A stretch of DNA of 64,000 nucleotides from Streptomyces sp. S3(2020) (lineage in GTDB: Bacteria; Actinomycetota; Actinomycetes; Streptomycetales; Streptomycetaceae): NCBI RefSeq assembly GCF_013044505.1, contig NZ_JABERD010000004.1, positions 1 through 64,000 of the forward strand, given 5' to 3'. Made by a program: the position numbers and the translations under genes. Position 1 is the stretch's first letter. Every line of letters starts with the position of its first letter. The notes below the pieces were generated by a model. That model saw only the letters and a program-made list of their open reading frames with translations. It was not told the origin of the DNA and searched no databases. Positions 40,896 to 49,192 of this stretch are shown here, piece by piece.

Positions 40896-41663
40896 GTGAA
40901 CATCGACGGATCGTCGGCGCTGGTCACCGGAGGCGCCTCCGGCCTGGGACTGGCCACCGCACGCCGCCTCATCGACCGCGGCGGCCGTGTCGTCCTCGCC
41001 GACATCTCCGAGGAACAAGGCGTCAAGGCGGTCGCCGACCTCGGCGAGGCGGCCCGTTTCGTCCTCGCCGACGTCACCGACGAGGCCGCGGTCGGCGCGG
41101 CCCTCGACGAAGCACGGCAACTCGGCCCGTTGCGCTGCGTCGTGCACTGCGCCGGACGCGGCGGCGACCGCACCCGGATCATCGACCGCGACCGCACCCC
41201 CGGTGACCTCGACACCTTCGCCGAGGTCATCCGGGTCAACCTGATCGGCACCTACAACGTGCTGCGGCTGGCCGCCGCCCGCCTCTCCGGCAACGACATC
41301 GTCGACGGGGACCGCGGAGCCATCGTCCTGACCGCCTCCGTCGCCGCCTTCGACGGCCAGATCGGCCAGACCTCCTACACCGCCGCCAAGGCGGGCGTGC
41401 ACGGCCTGACCCTCGTCGCCGCCCGCGACCTCGCCAGCTGGCAGATCCGCGTGAACACCATCGCCCCCGGCATCATGGACACCCCCATGCTCGGCCGGCT
41501 GCGCGAGGACATCCGCGACGGCCTCGCCGCGACCGTGCCCCACCCCAAACGCCTCGGCGACCCCGACGACTTCGGCCGCCTCGCCGTCGAGATGCTGGAG
41601 AACCCCTACCTCAACGGCCAGACGATCCGCCTCGACGGCGCCATCCGCATGGCCCCGCGATGA
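40896..41663 (+). CDS. HSD10-like SDR (3-hydroxyacyl-CoA/17-beta-hydroxysteroid dehydrogenase type)
   Basis: A 255-residue SDR very like HSD10: GGASGLG at about residue 12, DGQIGQTSYTAAKAGV with the catalytic Tyr-Lys at about 155-159, ARDLASWQIRVNTIAPGIMDTPML, and the diagnostic ending NPYLNGQTIRLDGAIRMAP. HSD10-type enzymes oxidise 3-hydroxyacyl-CoAs (notably 2-methyl-branched) and hydroxysteroids with NAD+. GTG 40896 follows AAGGAG by seven bases. The gene lies ten bases after an ACAD and overlaps the next ACAD by ATGA. Confidence 0.87.
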   Translation: MNIDGSSALVTGGASGLGLATARRLIDRGGRVVLADISEEQGVKAVADLGEAARFVLADVTDEAAVGAALDEARQLGPLRCVVHCAGRGGDRTRIIDRDRTPGDLDTFAEVIRVNLIGTYNVLRLAAARLSGNDIVDGDRGAIVLTASVAAFDGQIGQTSYTAAKAGVHGLTLVAARDLASWQIRVNTIAPGIMDTPMLGRLREDIRDGLAATVPHPKRLGDPDDFGRLAVEMLENPYLNGQTIRLDGAIRMAPR

Positions 41664-42838
41664 CACCGCCCGAGACCGACGACCGGTTCCGCGCCCGGCT
41701 GCGCGCCTTCCTGACGGAGCGGCACCCCGGCCGGCGCCCCAAGGACCCCGCCGAACGCCTCGCCTGGCGGAAGAGGTGGCTGGCCACGCTGTACGACACC
41801 GGACACGCCGGCCCGAGCTGGCCGCGCGAGTACGGCGGCATGGACCTCTCCTTCGCCCACCAGGTCGTCTACCAGGAGGAGTACGCCCGCGCGAGGGTCC
41901 CAGGGCCGCTGGGCACCGGACTCGGCATCGCCGCCCCCACCCTCATCACGTACGGCACGCGGGAGCAGAAGGACCGCTTCCTGCGCCCCATGCTGCGCGG
42001 CGACACGGTCTGGGCACAGGGCTACTCCGAACCGGAGGCCGGCTCGGACCTCCCCGCGCTGCGCACGACGGCACGCCGTGAAGGCGCGGAGTACGTCGTC
42101 AACGGGCAGAAGGTGTGGAACAGTTCGGCCGACATCGCCGACATCCTCTTCACCCTCGTCCGCACCGGTCCTTCCGACTCCCGCCAGGACGGCATCAGTT
42201 ACCTGCTGATCGACGCGCACGCCCCCGGCGTGACCGTGCGCCCGCTGCGGGACCTGACCGGGGACGCGCACTTCTGCGAGATCTTCCTCGACGACGTCCG
42301 TGTGCCGGTCGCCGACAGGATCGGCCCGGAGAACGGCGGCTGGCCCCTGGTCCGCACGAGCCTCGGCCACGAACGCGCCGCCGGAGCGATGAACCAGGCC
42401 GCCCTGTACCGGCGTGTGCTCGACGAGCTGATCGCGCTCGCCCACGAACGCGGAGCCACCGCCGACCCCCTGATCCGCGACCGGCTGGCGGACTTCGAGA
42501 TCCGGGTGACCATCATGCGGCTCACCGGGATGCGGACCATCGCCGACATCATGGCGAAGGGGGAGCCGGGCCCCGCCTCCTCGACGGCACGGCTCTTCAT
42601 CGTCACCTTCGAGCAGGAACTCCACGAGTTCGCCCTGGAGTTGCTCGGCCCCTACGGCGTTCTCGGCCGCCGCGACCCGCACGCCGTCCAGCGCGGACGC
42701 TGGGTCTGGGGCTTCCTGCGCACCCGTGCCTCGACGATCGGCGCGGGCACCGCCGAGATCCAGCGAAACACCATCGCCGAACAGGTGCTGGGCCTGCCCC
42801 GGGACCCGGCGATGCCGACCACCGGAAGGGCACGATGA
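41660..42838 (+). CDS. Acyl-CoA dehydrogenase
   Basis: A 392-residue ACAD of the FadE type seen in steroid clusters: SWPREYGGMDLSF at about 53-65, QGYSEPEAGSDLPALRTTA (about 119-137), VNGQKVWNSSADIAD, and the C-terminal STIGAGTAEIQRNTIAEQVLGLP with its glutamate in GTAE. ATG overlaps the SDR stop, and its own stop overlaps the next ATG, so it is firmly within the operon. The paired ACADs at 39737 and 41660 may form a heteromer or act in successive rounds. Confidence 0.86.
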   Translation: MTPPETDDRFRARLRAFLTERHPGRRPKDPAERLAWRKRWLATLYDTGHAGPSWPREYGGMDLSFAHQVVYQEEYARARVPGPLGTGLGIAAPTLITYGTREQKDRFLRPMLRGDTVWAQGYSEPEAGSDLPALRTTARREGAEYVVNGQKVWNSSADIADILFTLVRTGPSDSRQDGISYLLIDAHAPGVTVRPLRDLTGDAHFCEIFLDDVRVPVADRIGPENGGWPLVRTSLGHERAAGAMNQAALYRRVLDELIALAHERGATADPLIRDRLADFEIRVTIMRLTGMRTIADIMAKGEPGPASSTARLFIVTFEQELHEFALELLGPYGVLGRRDPHAVQRGRWVWGFLRTRASTIGAGTAEIQRNTIAEQVLGLPRDPAMPTTGRAR

Positions 42839-43818
42839 GAGCAGCGCGCTGCACGCGGTACGGCCTCCCGGACGCCCTGGAGGTCGTCGACCTGGACGAC
42901 CCCGAGCCCGGTCCCGGCGAGGTCCTGGTCCGGGTGCACGCCGCCGCGGTCAACTACCCGGACCTCCTGCTCGTCTCGAACCGCTACCAGGTCCCCGCAC
43001 CGCTGCCGTTCACCCCCGGCAGCGAGTTCGCCGGAGTCGTGGCCGCCCTCGGCCCCGGCGTGACCGGGCCCCCGGTCGGTACGACGGTCGCCGGGGCGGT
43101 GCTCACGGGCGCGTTCGCCGAACAGGTCGTCGTGCCCGTCGCCGGTCTGCGCCCCGTCCCCGACGGGCTCGACATGGTCCACGCCGCCGCCTTCCACGTG
43201 ACGTACGCGACCGCCTACCACTCCCTGGTCACCGTCGGACAGGGCGCGGCGGGGGAGTGGGCCGCGGTGCTCGGGGCCGCGGGCGGCGTCGGCAGCGCGG
43301 CCGTCGACATCGCGACCCGGCTCGGGATGCGCGTCGTCGCGGCGGCGTCGAGCGAGGAGCGGCTCCTGGTCGCGCGCAAGCTCGGTGCCGAGGCCGGGAT
43401 CGACTACGTCCACGAGGACCTCAAGACGCGGATCCGCGAGGTGACCGGCGGCCCGGGCGTCCACCTCGTGGTCGACCCGGTGGGCGGCGACCACGCGGAG
43501 GCCGCCCTGCGCGCGCTGCGGCGGGGCGGCCGGTTCGTGACCGTGGGATACGCCGACGGGAGGATCCCCCGGATCCCGCTGAACCTGGTGCTGCTCAAGG
43601 ACGCGGTCGTCCGGGGCTTCGAGATCCGCATGCTGCGCCAGTACGCCCCGGACGCGGTGGCCGCCGGCGACCGGGCGCTCGCCCGGCTGGTCCGGGACGG
43701 GATGCGCCCGCTCGTCTCCCGCGTCCACCCCCTCGCCGAGGTGGCCTCCGCCCTGACCGGCGTGGCGGAACGCCGGACCACCGGCAAGGTGGTCATCGAC
43801 ATGGTGGGCGGGGCGTGA
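42835..43818 (+). CDS. Zinc-free MDR enzyme, NADPH:quinone oxidoreductase/enoyl reductase type
   Basis: A 327-residue medium-chain reductase without zinc ligands. It has HAAAVNYPDLLL near residue 40, PGSEFAGVV at about 60-68, FHVTYATAYHSL, the nucleotide motif GAAGGVGSAAVDIA at about 143-156 and IDYVHEDL after it. This is the quinone-oxidoreductase branch, whose members reduce quinones or conjugated enones with NADPH. In a catabolic operon it may reduce a cyclic enone or an enoyl-CoA. Start ATG overlaps the ACAD stop. Only seven bases separate it from a convergent SDR gene. Confidence 0.82.
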   Translation: MRAARCTRYGLPDALEVVDLDDPEPGPGEVLVRVHAAAVNYPDLLLVSNRYQVPAPLPFTPGSEFAGVVAALGPGVTGPPVGTTVAGAVLTGAFAEQVVVPVAGLRPVPDGLDMVHAAAFHVTYATAYHSLVTVGQGAAGEWAAVLGAAGGVGSAAVDIATRLGMRVVAAASSEERLLVARKLGAEAGIDYVHEDLKTRIREVTGGPGVHLVVDPVGGDHAEAALRALRRGGRFVTVGYADGRIPRIPLNLVLLKDAVVRGFEIRMLRQYAPDAVAAGDRALARLVRDGMRPLVSRVHPLAEVASALTGVAERRTTGKVVIDMVGGA

Positions 43819-43825
43819 ACCCGGA

Positions 43826-44689
43826 TCAGAACGTGGGCAGTTGCGGACGCCGCTTGACGTAGCCGCCGGCGTCCACGCGCATCTGCATCCCGGTCACGTA
43901 CCTCGACTCGTCCGACACCAGGAACAGCACCATGTCGGCGATGTCCTCCGGCTCGACGTACGGGACACCGAACCCGGTCGTCGCGGGGAAGGAGGGCAGC
44001 GCGTCCTCACGGGTCGGGTGCTCCAGGTCGGGCCGGAACGAGCGGTACATGAGGTCGCTGTTGAGCATGTCCGTGTTGACGTTCGTCGGGTGCAGCGCGT
44101 TGACCCTGATCCGCCGGGACGCGAGGACCGTCGCCAGGTCGTGCACGAATCCGGCGACCTGGCGCTTGGCGAACGAATAGCCCAGTCCGCCGGGCCCGTT
44201 GGCCGGGTTGTCCGTGGTCGCCGGGATCAGCCCCGCGATCGATCCGGTCGCGATGATCGAGGCGCCGTCGGGCAGATGGGGCAGGGCCGCGTCGACCGCG
44301 TGGACCACTCCGTTGAAGTCGACGGTGACCGCGTCGAGGAAGGCCTGCGCGCTCTGCCCGGGCCCCAGCGGGCAGATTCCGGCCTGGGCGACGACCGCGT
44401 CGAGACGCCCCAGCTCCGCCACCCCCTCGGCCACGGCGGCCTTGAGCGCCGCGGGATCCCGGACGTCGGCCTTGCGGGCCGCGATGCGCCGGCCGAGCTT
44501 CTCGACCTGCCGGACCGTCTCCTCCAGGTCCGCCTCGGTGGCCAGCGGGTAGCCGTTGGTGGCGATGTCCTCGCACAGGTCCACGGCGATGATGTCGGCT
44601 CCCTCGGTCGCGAGCCGTATCGCCTGGGCCCGGCCCTGGCCGCGCGCGGCCCCGGTGATGAAGACGACCTTGTCCTGCACTCGACCCAT
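43826..44689 (-). CDS. Mycofactocin-dependent-type SDR oxidoreductase
   Basis: A 287-residue SDR starting MGRVQDKVVFITGAARGQGR, followed by AVDLCEDIATNGYPLATEADLEET. The insert after the first cofactor strand and the GAARGQGR motif mark the mycofactocin-coupled SDR group, which holds NAD(H) tightly and passes electrons to mycofactocin. The catalytic Tyr-Lys is in YSFAKRQ near residue 176. ATG 44689 follows AAGGAG. It is a single gene, divergent from the second amidohydrolase. It should oxidise an alcohol of the pathway, using the cofactor whose glycosyltransferase lies at the left edge of the window. Confidence 0.85.
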   Translation of the reverse strand: MGRVQDKVVFITGAARGQGRAQAIRLATEGADIIAVDLCEDIATNGYPLATEADLEETVRQVEKLGRRIAARKADVRDPAALKAAVAEGVAELGRLDAVVAQAGICPLGPGQSAQAFLDAVTVDFNGVVHAVDAALPHLPDGASIIATGSIAGLIPATTDNPANGPGGLGYSFAKRQVAGFVHDLATVLASRRIRVNALHPTNVNTDMLNSDLMYRSFRPDLEHPTREDALPSFPATTGFGVPYVEPEDIADMVLFLVSDESRYVTGMQMRVDAGGYVKRRPQLPTF

Positions 44690-44713
44690 GGGGTCTCCTT
44701 CCGTCGAATAAAA

Positions 44714-44723
44714 GAGTAGCCTT
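44714..44723. promoter_or_regulatory. Degenerate shared palindrome
   Basis: GAGTAGCCTT differs at two core positions from RAGTRTACTY; it lies in AATAAAAGAGTAGCCTTAATGG, 25 bases before the mycofactocin-type SDR and upstream of the divergent amidohydrolase. Confidence 0.35.
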
Positions 44724-44821
44724 AATGGGGGAGTTGGTGGCACGGATCCCGGTCATCGAGACGCGATCAGTACACGCAATCTGCCCGGTGTTAGAGAGTT
44801 CCGAGACCGAGGGAGCGCAGA

Positions 44822-45967
44822 ATGCCGTTGCAGCCATGGATGAAGTTGCTGTCGACCGACGATCATCTGATCGAGCCCCCGCGACTGTGGTCGGACCGCC
44901 TCCCGGCGAGGTTCCGGGACGTGGGCCCGCGCATCGTGGAGCAGCCGAGGGGGGAGGGGCAGGCGCCGGCCGAGGTGTGGGTCTACGAGGACCGGGTCTA
45001 CCCCTACATCGGCCTGAACGCCGTCGCGGGCAAGAAGCCCGAGGAGTTCGGCCTGGAGCCGACGCGCTACGACGAGATGATCCCGGGCTGCTACGACCCG
45101 AAGGCCCGCATCCGTGACATGGACCTCGACGGAGTATGGGGAGCGCTGTGCTTCCCGTCCTTCCCGGGGTTCGCGGGCACCGTCTTCCTGGAGGGCCAGG
45201 ACCGTGAACTCGCCCGGCTGTGCGTCCAGGCATGGAACGACTTCGTGCTGGACGAATGGTGTGCCGGCGCACCGGGCCGGCTGATCCCCCTGGTGATCCT
45301 GCCGCTGTGGGACGTCGAGGCCTGCGTCGCCGAGATCCACCGGACCGCGGCCAAGGGCGCCAAGGCGATCTCCTTCCCGGAGAACCCGGTCCCGCGAGGC
45401 CTGCCGTCCTTCCACACCGACCACTGGGACCCGGTGTTCTCGGCCGCCGAGGAGACCGGGCTCCCGCTCTGCCTCCACTTCGGCACTTCGGGCAAGCCGC
45501 CCAGGACCGCCGAGGACGCCCCGTTCGCCGTGACGATCGCGCTGTTCGGCTGCAACGCCATGTACGCCACCGCCGACCTGCTGTTCTCCCCGGTGCTGCA
45601 CAAGCACCCCAGGCTGAAGATCGGCCTGTCCGAGGGCGGCATCGGCTGGATCCCCTACCTGCTGGAACGCAGCGACGGCACCTGGGAGCGGCACCGCTTC
45701 TACCAGAACGTCAACCAGAACGTGCGGCCCTCGGAACTGTTCCACCGGCACTTCCACGGCTGCTTCATCGACGACCGGTTCGGCGTGGAGATACGCCATC
45801 ACGTCGGCGTCGACAAGATCACCTGGGAGTGCGACTACCCGCACTCCGACTCCTACTGGCCCAAGAGCCGTGCGTACGCGGCGGAGGTCCTGGCCGACGT
45901 ACCCGACGAAGAGGTGCATCAGATGGTGGAGCTGAACGCCCGCCGCCTCTACAACCTCCCCGCATGA
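44822..45967 (+). CDS. Metal-dependent amidohydrolase (amidohydrolase 2 family), second copy
   Basis: A 381-residue amidohydrolase-2 protein, related to but clearly different from the one at 14483. The metal motif is DDHLIEPP (about residues 13-20), with Asp in place of the first Ser of DSH; CLHFGTSG (about 222) and WECDYPHSDSYWP (about 337) provide the other ligands. It is followed, with an ATGA overlap, by a small coiled-coil protein, then a mycofactocin-type SDR and a ferredoxin. I know similar proteins next to P450 and mycofactocin-SDR genes in actinobacteria, but not their reaction; hydrolysis or decarboxylation of a cyclic acid is possible. Confidence 0.78.
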   Translation: MPLQPWMKLLSTDDHLIEPPRLWSDRLPARFRDVGPRIVEQPRGEGQAPAEVWVYEDRVYPYIGLNAVAGKKPEEFGLEPTRYDEMIPGCYDPKARIRDMDLDGVWGALCFPSFPGFAGTVFLEGQDRELARLCVQAWNDFVLDEWCAGAPGRLIPLVILPLWDVEACVAEIHRTAAKGAKAISFPENPVPRGLPSFHTDHWDPVFSAAEETGLPLCLHFGTSGKPPRTAEDAPFAVTIALFGCNAMYATADLLFSPVLHKHPRLKIGLSEGGIGWIPYLLERSDGTWERHRFYQNVNQNVRPSELFHRHFHGCFIDDRFGVEIRHHVGVDKITWECDYPHSDSYWPKSRAYAAEVLADVPDEEVHQMVELNARRLYNLPA

Positions 45968-46200
45968 GCCGCCGCCCGGAGTCCGAGCGCTCCGACTGGA
46001 CCGACCTCGACCTGCTCACCCGGGAGGAGGCCCACGGCCGGCTGCGCACGGAGATCGCCGAGACGGAGGCACGGCTCTCCGCGCTCGGCGACTCCGCGCT
46101 CGGCGCGTCCGACGGGGCCGAGCGTGAACTCCTCCGGTCCCGGCTGCGCGCCCTGCGTGAGGCCGCCGAGGACCTGATCGACCACCCGACGAAGGACTGA
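45964..46200 (+). CDS. Small helical protein of unknown function
   Basis: A 78-residue, highly charged protein with no recognised domain. Residues about 14-70 are rich in Leu/Ala/Glu/Arg heptads (LLTREEAHGRLRTEIAETEA and LRALREAAEDL), predicting a coiled coil or helical hairpin. ATG overlaps the amidohydrolase stop, and the SDR follows after seven bases, so translation coupling is strong. An assembly or chaperone role for the amidohydrolase is conceivable; there is no direct evidence. Confidence 0.65.
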   Translation: MSRRPESERSDWTDLDLLTREEAHGRLRTEIAETEARLSALGDSALGASDGAERELLRSRLRALREAAEDLIDHPTKD

Positions 46201-46207
46201 GGCCGCC

Positions 46208-47020
46208 ATGGGGCGTGTGGAAGGCAAGGTCGCGCTCATCACCGGCGCGGCGCGAGGGCAGGGCCGCTCCCATGCGGTGCGACTGGCCGAGGAAGGCGCG
46301 GACGTCGTCGTCACCGACGTCTGCCACGACATCAGTGACGAACTGCCGTACCCGCTGGCCACGAAGGAACAGCTCGAGGAGACAGCGGAGTCGGTCAGGA
46401 AAACGGGCCGGCGGTGTCTCGCCGTACAGGCCGATGTCCGGTCGATCGGCGAGACGCGAGCCGCCGTCGACGCGGCGCACGCGGAGTTCGGGCGGCTCGA
46501 CATCGTCGTCGCCAACGCCGGCGTCATGAGCTCGGGCGCCGCCTGGGAACTGACCGAGGAGGTCTGGGACGTCGTCATCGACGTCAATCTCAAGGGCGCC
46601 TGGAACACGGCGCGGGCCGCGATCCCCTCGATGATCGAGGCGGGGGAGGGCGGCTCGATCGTCATCATCAGCTCCGCGGCGGGCATCCGCGGCCATGTGC
46701 CGTACGCCCACTACGTGGCAGCCAAACACGGCGTGGTGGGCCTGATGAAGGCCCTCTCCAACGAACTGGCCCCGCACCGTGTCCGGGTGAACACCGTCCA
46801 CCCCACCGGGGTGAGCGACACGGGCATCAGCGTCGGAGTCCCGGTGGAGGAACTCGCCGCGCGCGAGCCGCTGTTCGCCCTCGCGGCCATGAACCCGCTC
46901 GCCCCCTGCGTCGAACCCCGGGACGTGTCCAACGCCGTTCTCTTCCTCGCCTCCGACGAGGCGCGGTACGTCACGGGCCTCCAGTTCACCGTCGACGCGG
47001 GATCGACCAACAAGCCGTAG
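46208..47020 (+). CDS. Mycofactocin-dependent-type SDR oxidoreductase, second copy
   Basis: A 270-residue SDR starting MGRVEGKVALITGAARGQGR, then VTDVCHDISDELPYPLATKEQLEET, the same insert as in the protein at 43826. The catalytic pair is in YAHYVAAKHG near residue 158-165; SNAVLFLASDEARYVTGLQFTVDAG ends the protein. It would oxidise an alcohol with tightly bound NAD and mycofactocin as electron acceptor. Co-transcribed with an amidohydrolase and followed by a ferredoxin. The two MFT-type SDRs lie on opposite strands about 1.5 kb apart. Confidence 0.86.
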   Translation: MGRVEGKVALITGAARGQGRSHAVRLAEEGADVVVTDVCHDISDELPYPLATKEQLEETAESVRKTGRRCLAVQADVRSIGETRAAVDAAHAEFGRLDIVVANAGVMSSGAAWELTEEVWDVVIDVNLKGAWNTARAAIPSMIEAGEGGSIVIISSAAGIRGHVPYAHYVAAKHGVVGLMKALSNELAPHRVRVNTVHPTGVSDTGISVGVPVEELAAREPLFALAAMNPLAPCVEPRDVSNAVLFLASDEARYVTGLQFTVDAGSTNKP

Positions 47021-47035
47021 AACGGAGTGGGTTGG

Positions 47036-47224
47036 ATGAAGATCACCATCGACACGTCGTCGTGCTCCGGGCACGCCCGGTGCGCGGCGGCCGCGGCCGG
47101 GCTGTTCCGCCTGGACGACGACGGCTACGCGCTGCCGCTCGACGGCGAGGTGCCCGAAGGCCTCGAAGGGGCCGCCCGCGACGGTGAGCGGGCCTGTCCG
47201 GAACGGGCGATCACGGTCGGATGA
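47036..47224 (+). CDS. [3Fe-4S] ferredoxin of P450-partner type
   Basis: A 62-residue ferredoxin with three cysteines, C10, C16 and C54 (CSGHARC and ACPERAI). The fourth position of a [4Fe-4S] site is taken by histidine 13, giving the CxxHxxC...CP pattern of actinobacterial ferredoxins that feed P450s; His variants are a known subgroup. Start ATG 47036 follows GGAG at eight bases. It ends an operon with an amidohydrolase and a mycofactocin-type SDR. It probably serves the P450 at 24152 or 35504, since no other ferredoxin is in the window, though neither P450 is adjacent. Confidence 0.85.
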   Translation: MKITIDTSSCSGHARCAAAAAGLFRLDDDGYALPLDGEVPEGLEGAARDGERACPERAITVG

Positions 47225-47227
47225 CAG

Positions 47228-47264
47228 GACTGAGCCCCACGGTCCCTGGCCGTGGGGCTCAGTC
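47228..47264. terminator. Strong hairpin terminator
   Basis: GACTGAGCCCCACGG, a 7-base loop, and the exact complement: a 15-bp perfect stem between the convergent ferredoxin and extradiol dioxygenase genes. Confidence 0.85.
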
Positions 47265-47282
47265 GTCTCCGCTCGCCGCGGC

Positions 47283-48155
47283 TCAGCCGGCCGGCTGCGG
47301 CGGCGGCGAGAAGTGGTGGCCCCAGAACGCGCCGTCCGTGATCTCGTAGACGGGCACGGGCTCCGGCACCTTCAGACCGTTCCAGCCGAACTCGACGGCG
47401 TAGTTCTCCGGCGACCACACATAGAACGACACCATGCGGTCGTTGGTGTGCTTGCCGAGCGAGTGCATCATCGGGATGTCCTGCTTGGCGGCCCGGTCGA
47501 GGGCCAGCCCGACGTCGTCCAGGGTCGCCCCCTCCACCATGAAGTGCAGCAGCCGCCCCGGACCCGGCATCGGCGTCACACCGAGCGTGTGGTGCCGCGC
47601 GTTGCATCCCATGAACCAGGTCGTGCCGCCCGGCGACTTCATCGTGTTGCGCTCGATGAAGCCCAGCACATTGACATAGAAGTCGAACGTGGCCCGGGCG
47701 TCCTCGGCGGAGATGATGGCGTGCCCGAAGCCCATGTCGCCGGTGACGAACCGCGAGACCAGCGGGGTGCGCACCGGTACATGGTCCAGGACGGCCCCGT
47801 AGAACAGCTCGACCGGGTTGCCGCCGGGGTCGTTGAACTTGGCGAAGCCCGTGACCTTCCGCTCCGCGGCCTCGGCCTCGGTGCCGGCCGTCACCTTGAT
47901 CCCGGCCTTCTCGACATCCGCGACCAGCAGTGCCAGCTGCCGCTCGTCGAGAACCTCGAAGCCCAGTGCCGTCATCCCGGGCTGGGCCCCCGGGGAGACC
48001 ACGATGCGGGCCGGGTAGTCGTCCATCCGGAAGGACAGCGACTCAAAGTCGCCGTCCCCGACCGGCATCAGGCCGAGGAAGTCGGCTCCGAAGGCCTTCC
48101 ACTTGTCGAGGTCGTTGGACTCCAGACGCAGGTACCCGAGTGAGCGAACACCCAT
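47283..48155 (-). CDS. Type I extradiol (meta-cleavage) dioxygenase, HsaC/BphC-like
   Basis: A 290-residue two-domain VOC dioxygenase. The Fe(II) ligands are H145 (GHAIIS), H204 (RLLHFMVE) and E255 (YAVEFGW); catalytic H189 (RHHTLG), H236 and Y245 are also present. The N-terminal non-catalytic VOC half is complete, so the size is that of HsaC and BphC. HsaC cleaves the catechol ring of 3,4-DHSA, the product of the HsaAB-like system at 1270. ATG has GGGAGGACC upstream. It is a single gene, divergent from the C-C hydrolase. Confidence 0.87.
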   Translation of the reverse strand: MGVRSLGYLRLESNDLDKWKAFGADFLGLMPVGDGDFESLSFRMDDYPARIVVSPGAQPGMTALGFEVLDERQLALLVADVEKAGIKVTAGTEAEAAERKVTGFAKFNDPGGNPVELFYGAVLDHVPVRTPLVSRFVTGDMGFGHAIISAEDARATFDFYVNVLGFIERNTMKSPGGTTWFMGCNARHHTLGVTPMPGPGRLLHFMVEGATLDDVGLALDRAAKQDIPMMHSLGKHTNDRMVSFYVWSPENYAVEFGWNGLKVPEPVPVYEITDGAFWGHHFSPPPQPAG

Positions 48156-48323
48156 CAGGTCCTCCCCTCACATCACATTCGGTCAGGTCCGGGGCGGCCC
48201 GTCGGGGCCCCGGTATCGGTACGTCCGTGACGGTAGACAGCCCGGCCCGCCCGCCGCCGGTGCCGTCCCACTGATCGGGAGACGCACGGCGACCGCCCTC
48301 CCGTGGGTGCCACGGTGAGTGTC

Positions 48324-49184
48324 ATGACACTCAGCTACGAGGACACCCTGCGCGAACTCCCCACCGACGACGGCACCCTGCGCTATCACGAGGCGGGTGA
48401 CGGACCTCCGCTGCTCCTGCTGCACGGGTCGGGGCCGGGCGTCAACGGCTGGCGCAACTACCAGCACAACCTGCCGGTGTTCGCCGAGCACTTCCGTTGC
48501 CTGGCGCTGGAGTTCCCCGGCTTCGGAGTGAGCGACCCGACCGCCGAGAACCCGATGGCGGCGGCCCCCAAGGCCGTGCTGCGCTTCCTCGAAGGACTCG
48601 GCCTCGACCGCGTCGACGTCATCGGCAACTCCATGGGCGGCTTCGTCGCGGTGGGGCTCGCGGTCGCCCACAAGGACCTCTTCCGCAGGGTGGTGACCAT
48701 CGGCGGCGTGGGCCGCAACCTCCTCTCCCCGGCGCCCAGCGAAGGCCTCAACCTGCTCGTGGAGTTCGCCGAGAACCCCACCCGGGACAACCTCGTCCAG
48801 TGGCTGCGGTCCATGGTCCACGACCCGGCCCTGCTCACCGAGGAGCTCATCGAGCAACGCTGGGCCAGCGCCACCGAGCCGGAGACACTGGAGGCCTCCC
48901 GCCGGATCTACGGCCGTCAGGCGATGGCCGCGATCCAGGCCGCCCAGGCCCAGTCCGACCAGCCCGTCTGGGCCGCGCTGCACAAGGTCACCTCGCCCAC
49001 CCTGCTGACCTGGGGCCGCGACGACCGGGTCACGCCCCTGGAGAACGCACTGCTGCCGCTGCGGACCATTCCCAAGGCCGAACTGCATGTGCTGCCGGAC
49101 TGCGGGCACTGGGCGATGATCGAACAGAAGCAGGCCTGGGAGAGCGCGGTCCTGGCGTTCCTCACGCGGCCGGAGTCCGGCTGA
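48324..49184 (+). CDS. Alpha/beta hydrolase, meta-cleavage-product hydrolase (HsaD/BphD/MhpC-like)
   Basis: A 286-residue C-C hydrolase. The motif LLHGSGPGVNGWRNY (about residues 32-47) with its Gly-rich oxyanion region is diagnostic of meta-cleavage-product hydrolases; the triad is S103 (GNSMGG), Asp at about 233 (GRDDRVTP) and H262 (DCGHWAM). HsaD splits the ring-opened product of HsaC to give 2-hydroxyhexa-2,4-dienoate and an acid. I place the start at ATG 48324; GTG 48303 in frame is possible. A TetR gene follows after eight bases, suggesting local control. Confidence 0.86.
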   Translation: MTLSYEDTLRELPTDDGTLRYHEAGDGPPLLLLHGSGPGVNGWRNYQHNLPVFAEHFRCLALEFPGFGVSDPTAENPMAAAPKAVLRFLEGLGLDRVDVIGNSMGGFVAVGLAVAHKDLFRRVVTIGGVGRNLLSPAPSEGLNLLVEFAENPTRDNLVQWLRSMVHDPALLTEELIEQRWASATEPETLEASRRIYGRQAMAAIQAAQAQSDQPVWAALHKVTSPTLLTWGRDDRVTPLENALLPLRTIPKAELHVLPDCGHWAMIEQKQAWESAVLAFLTRPESG

Positions 49185-49192
49185 GGACGGCG

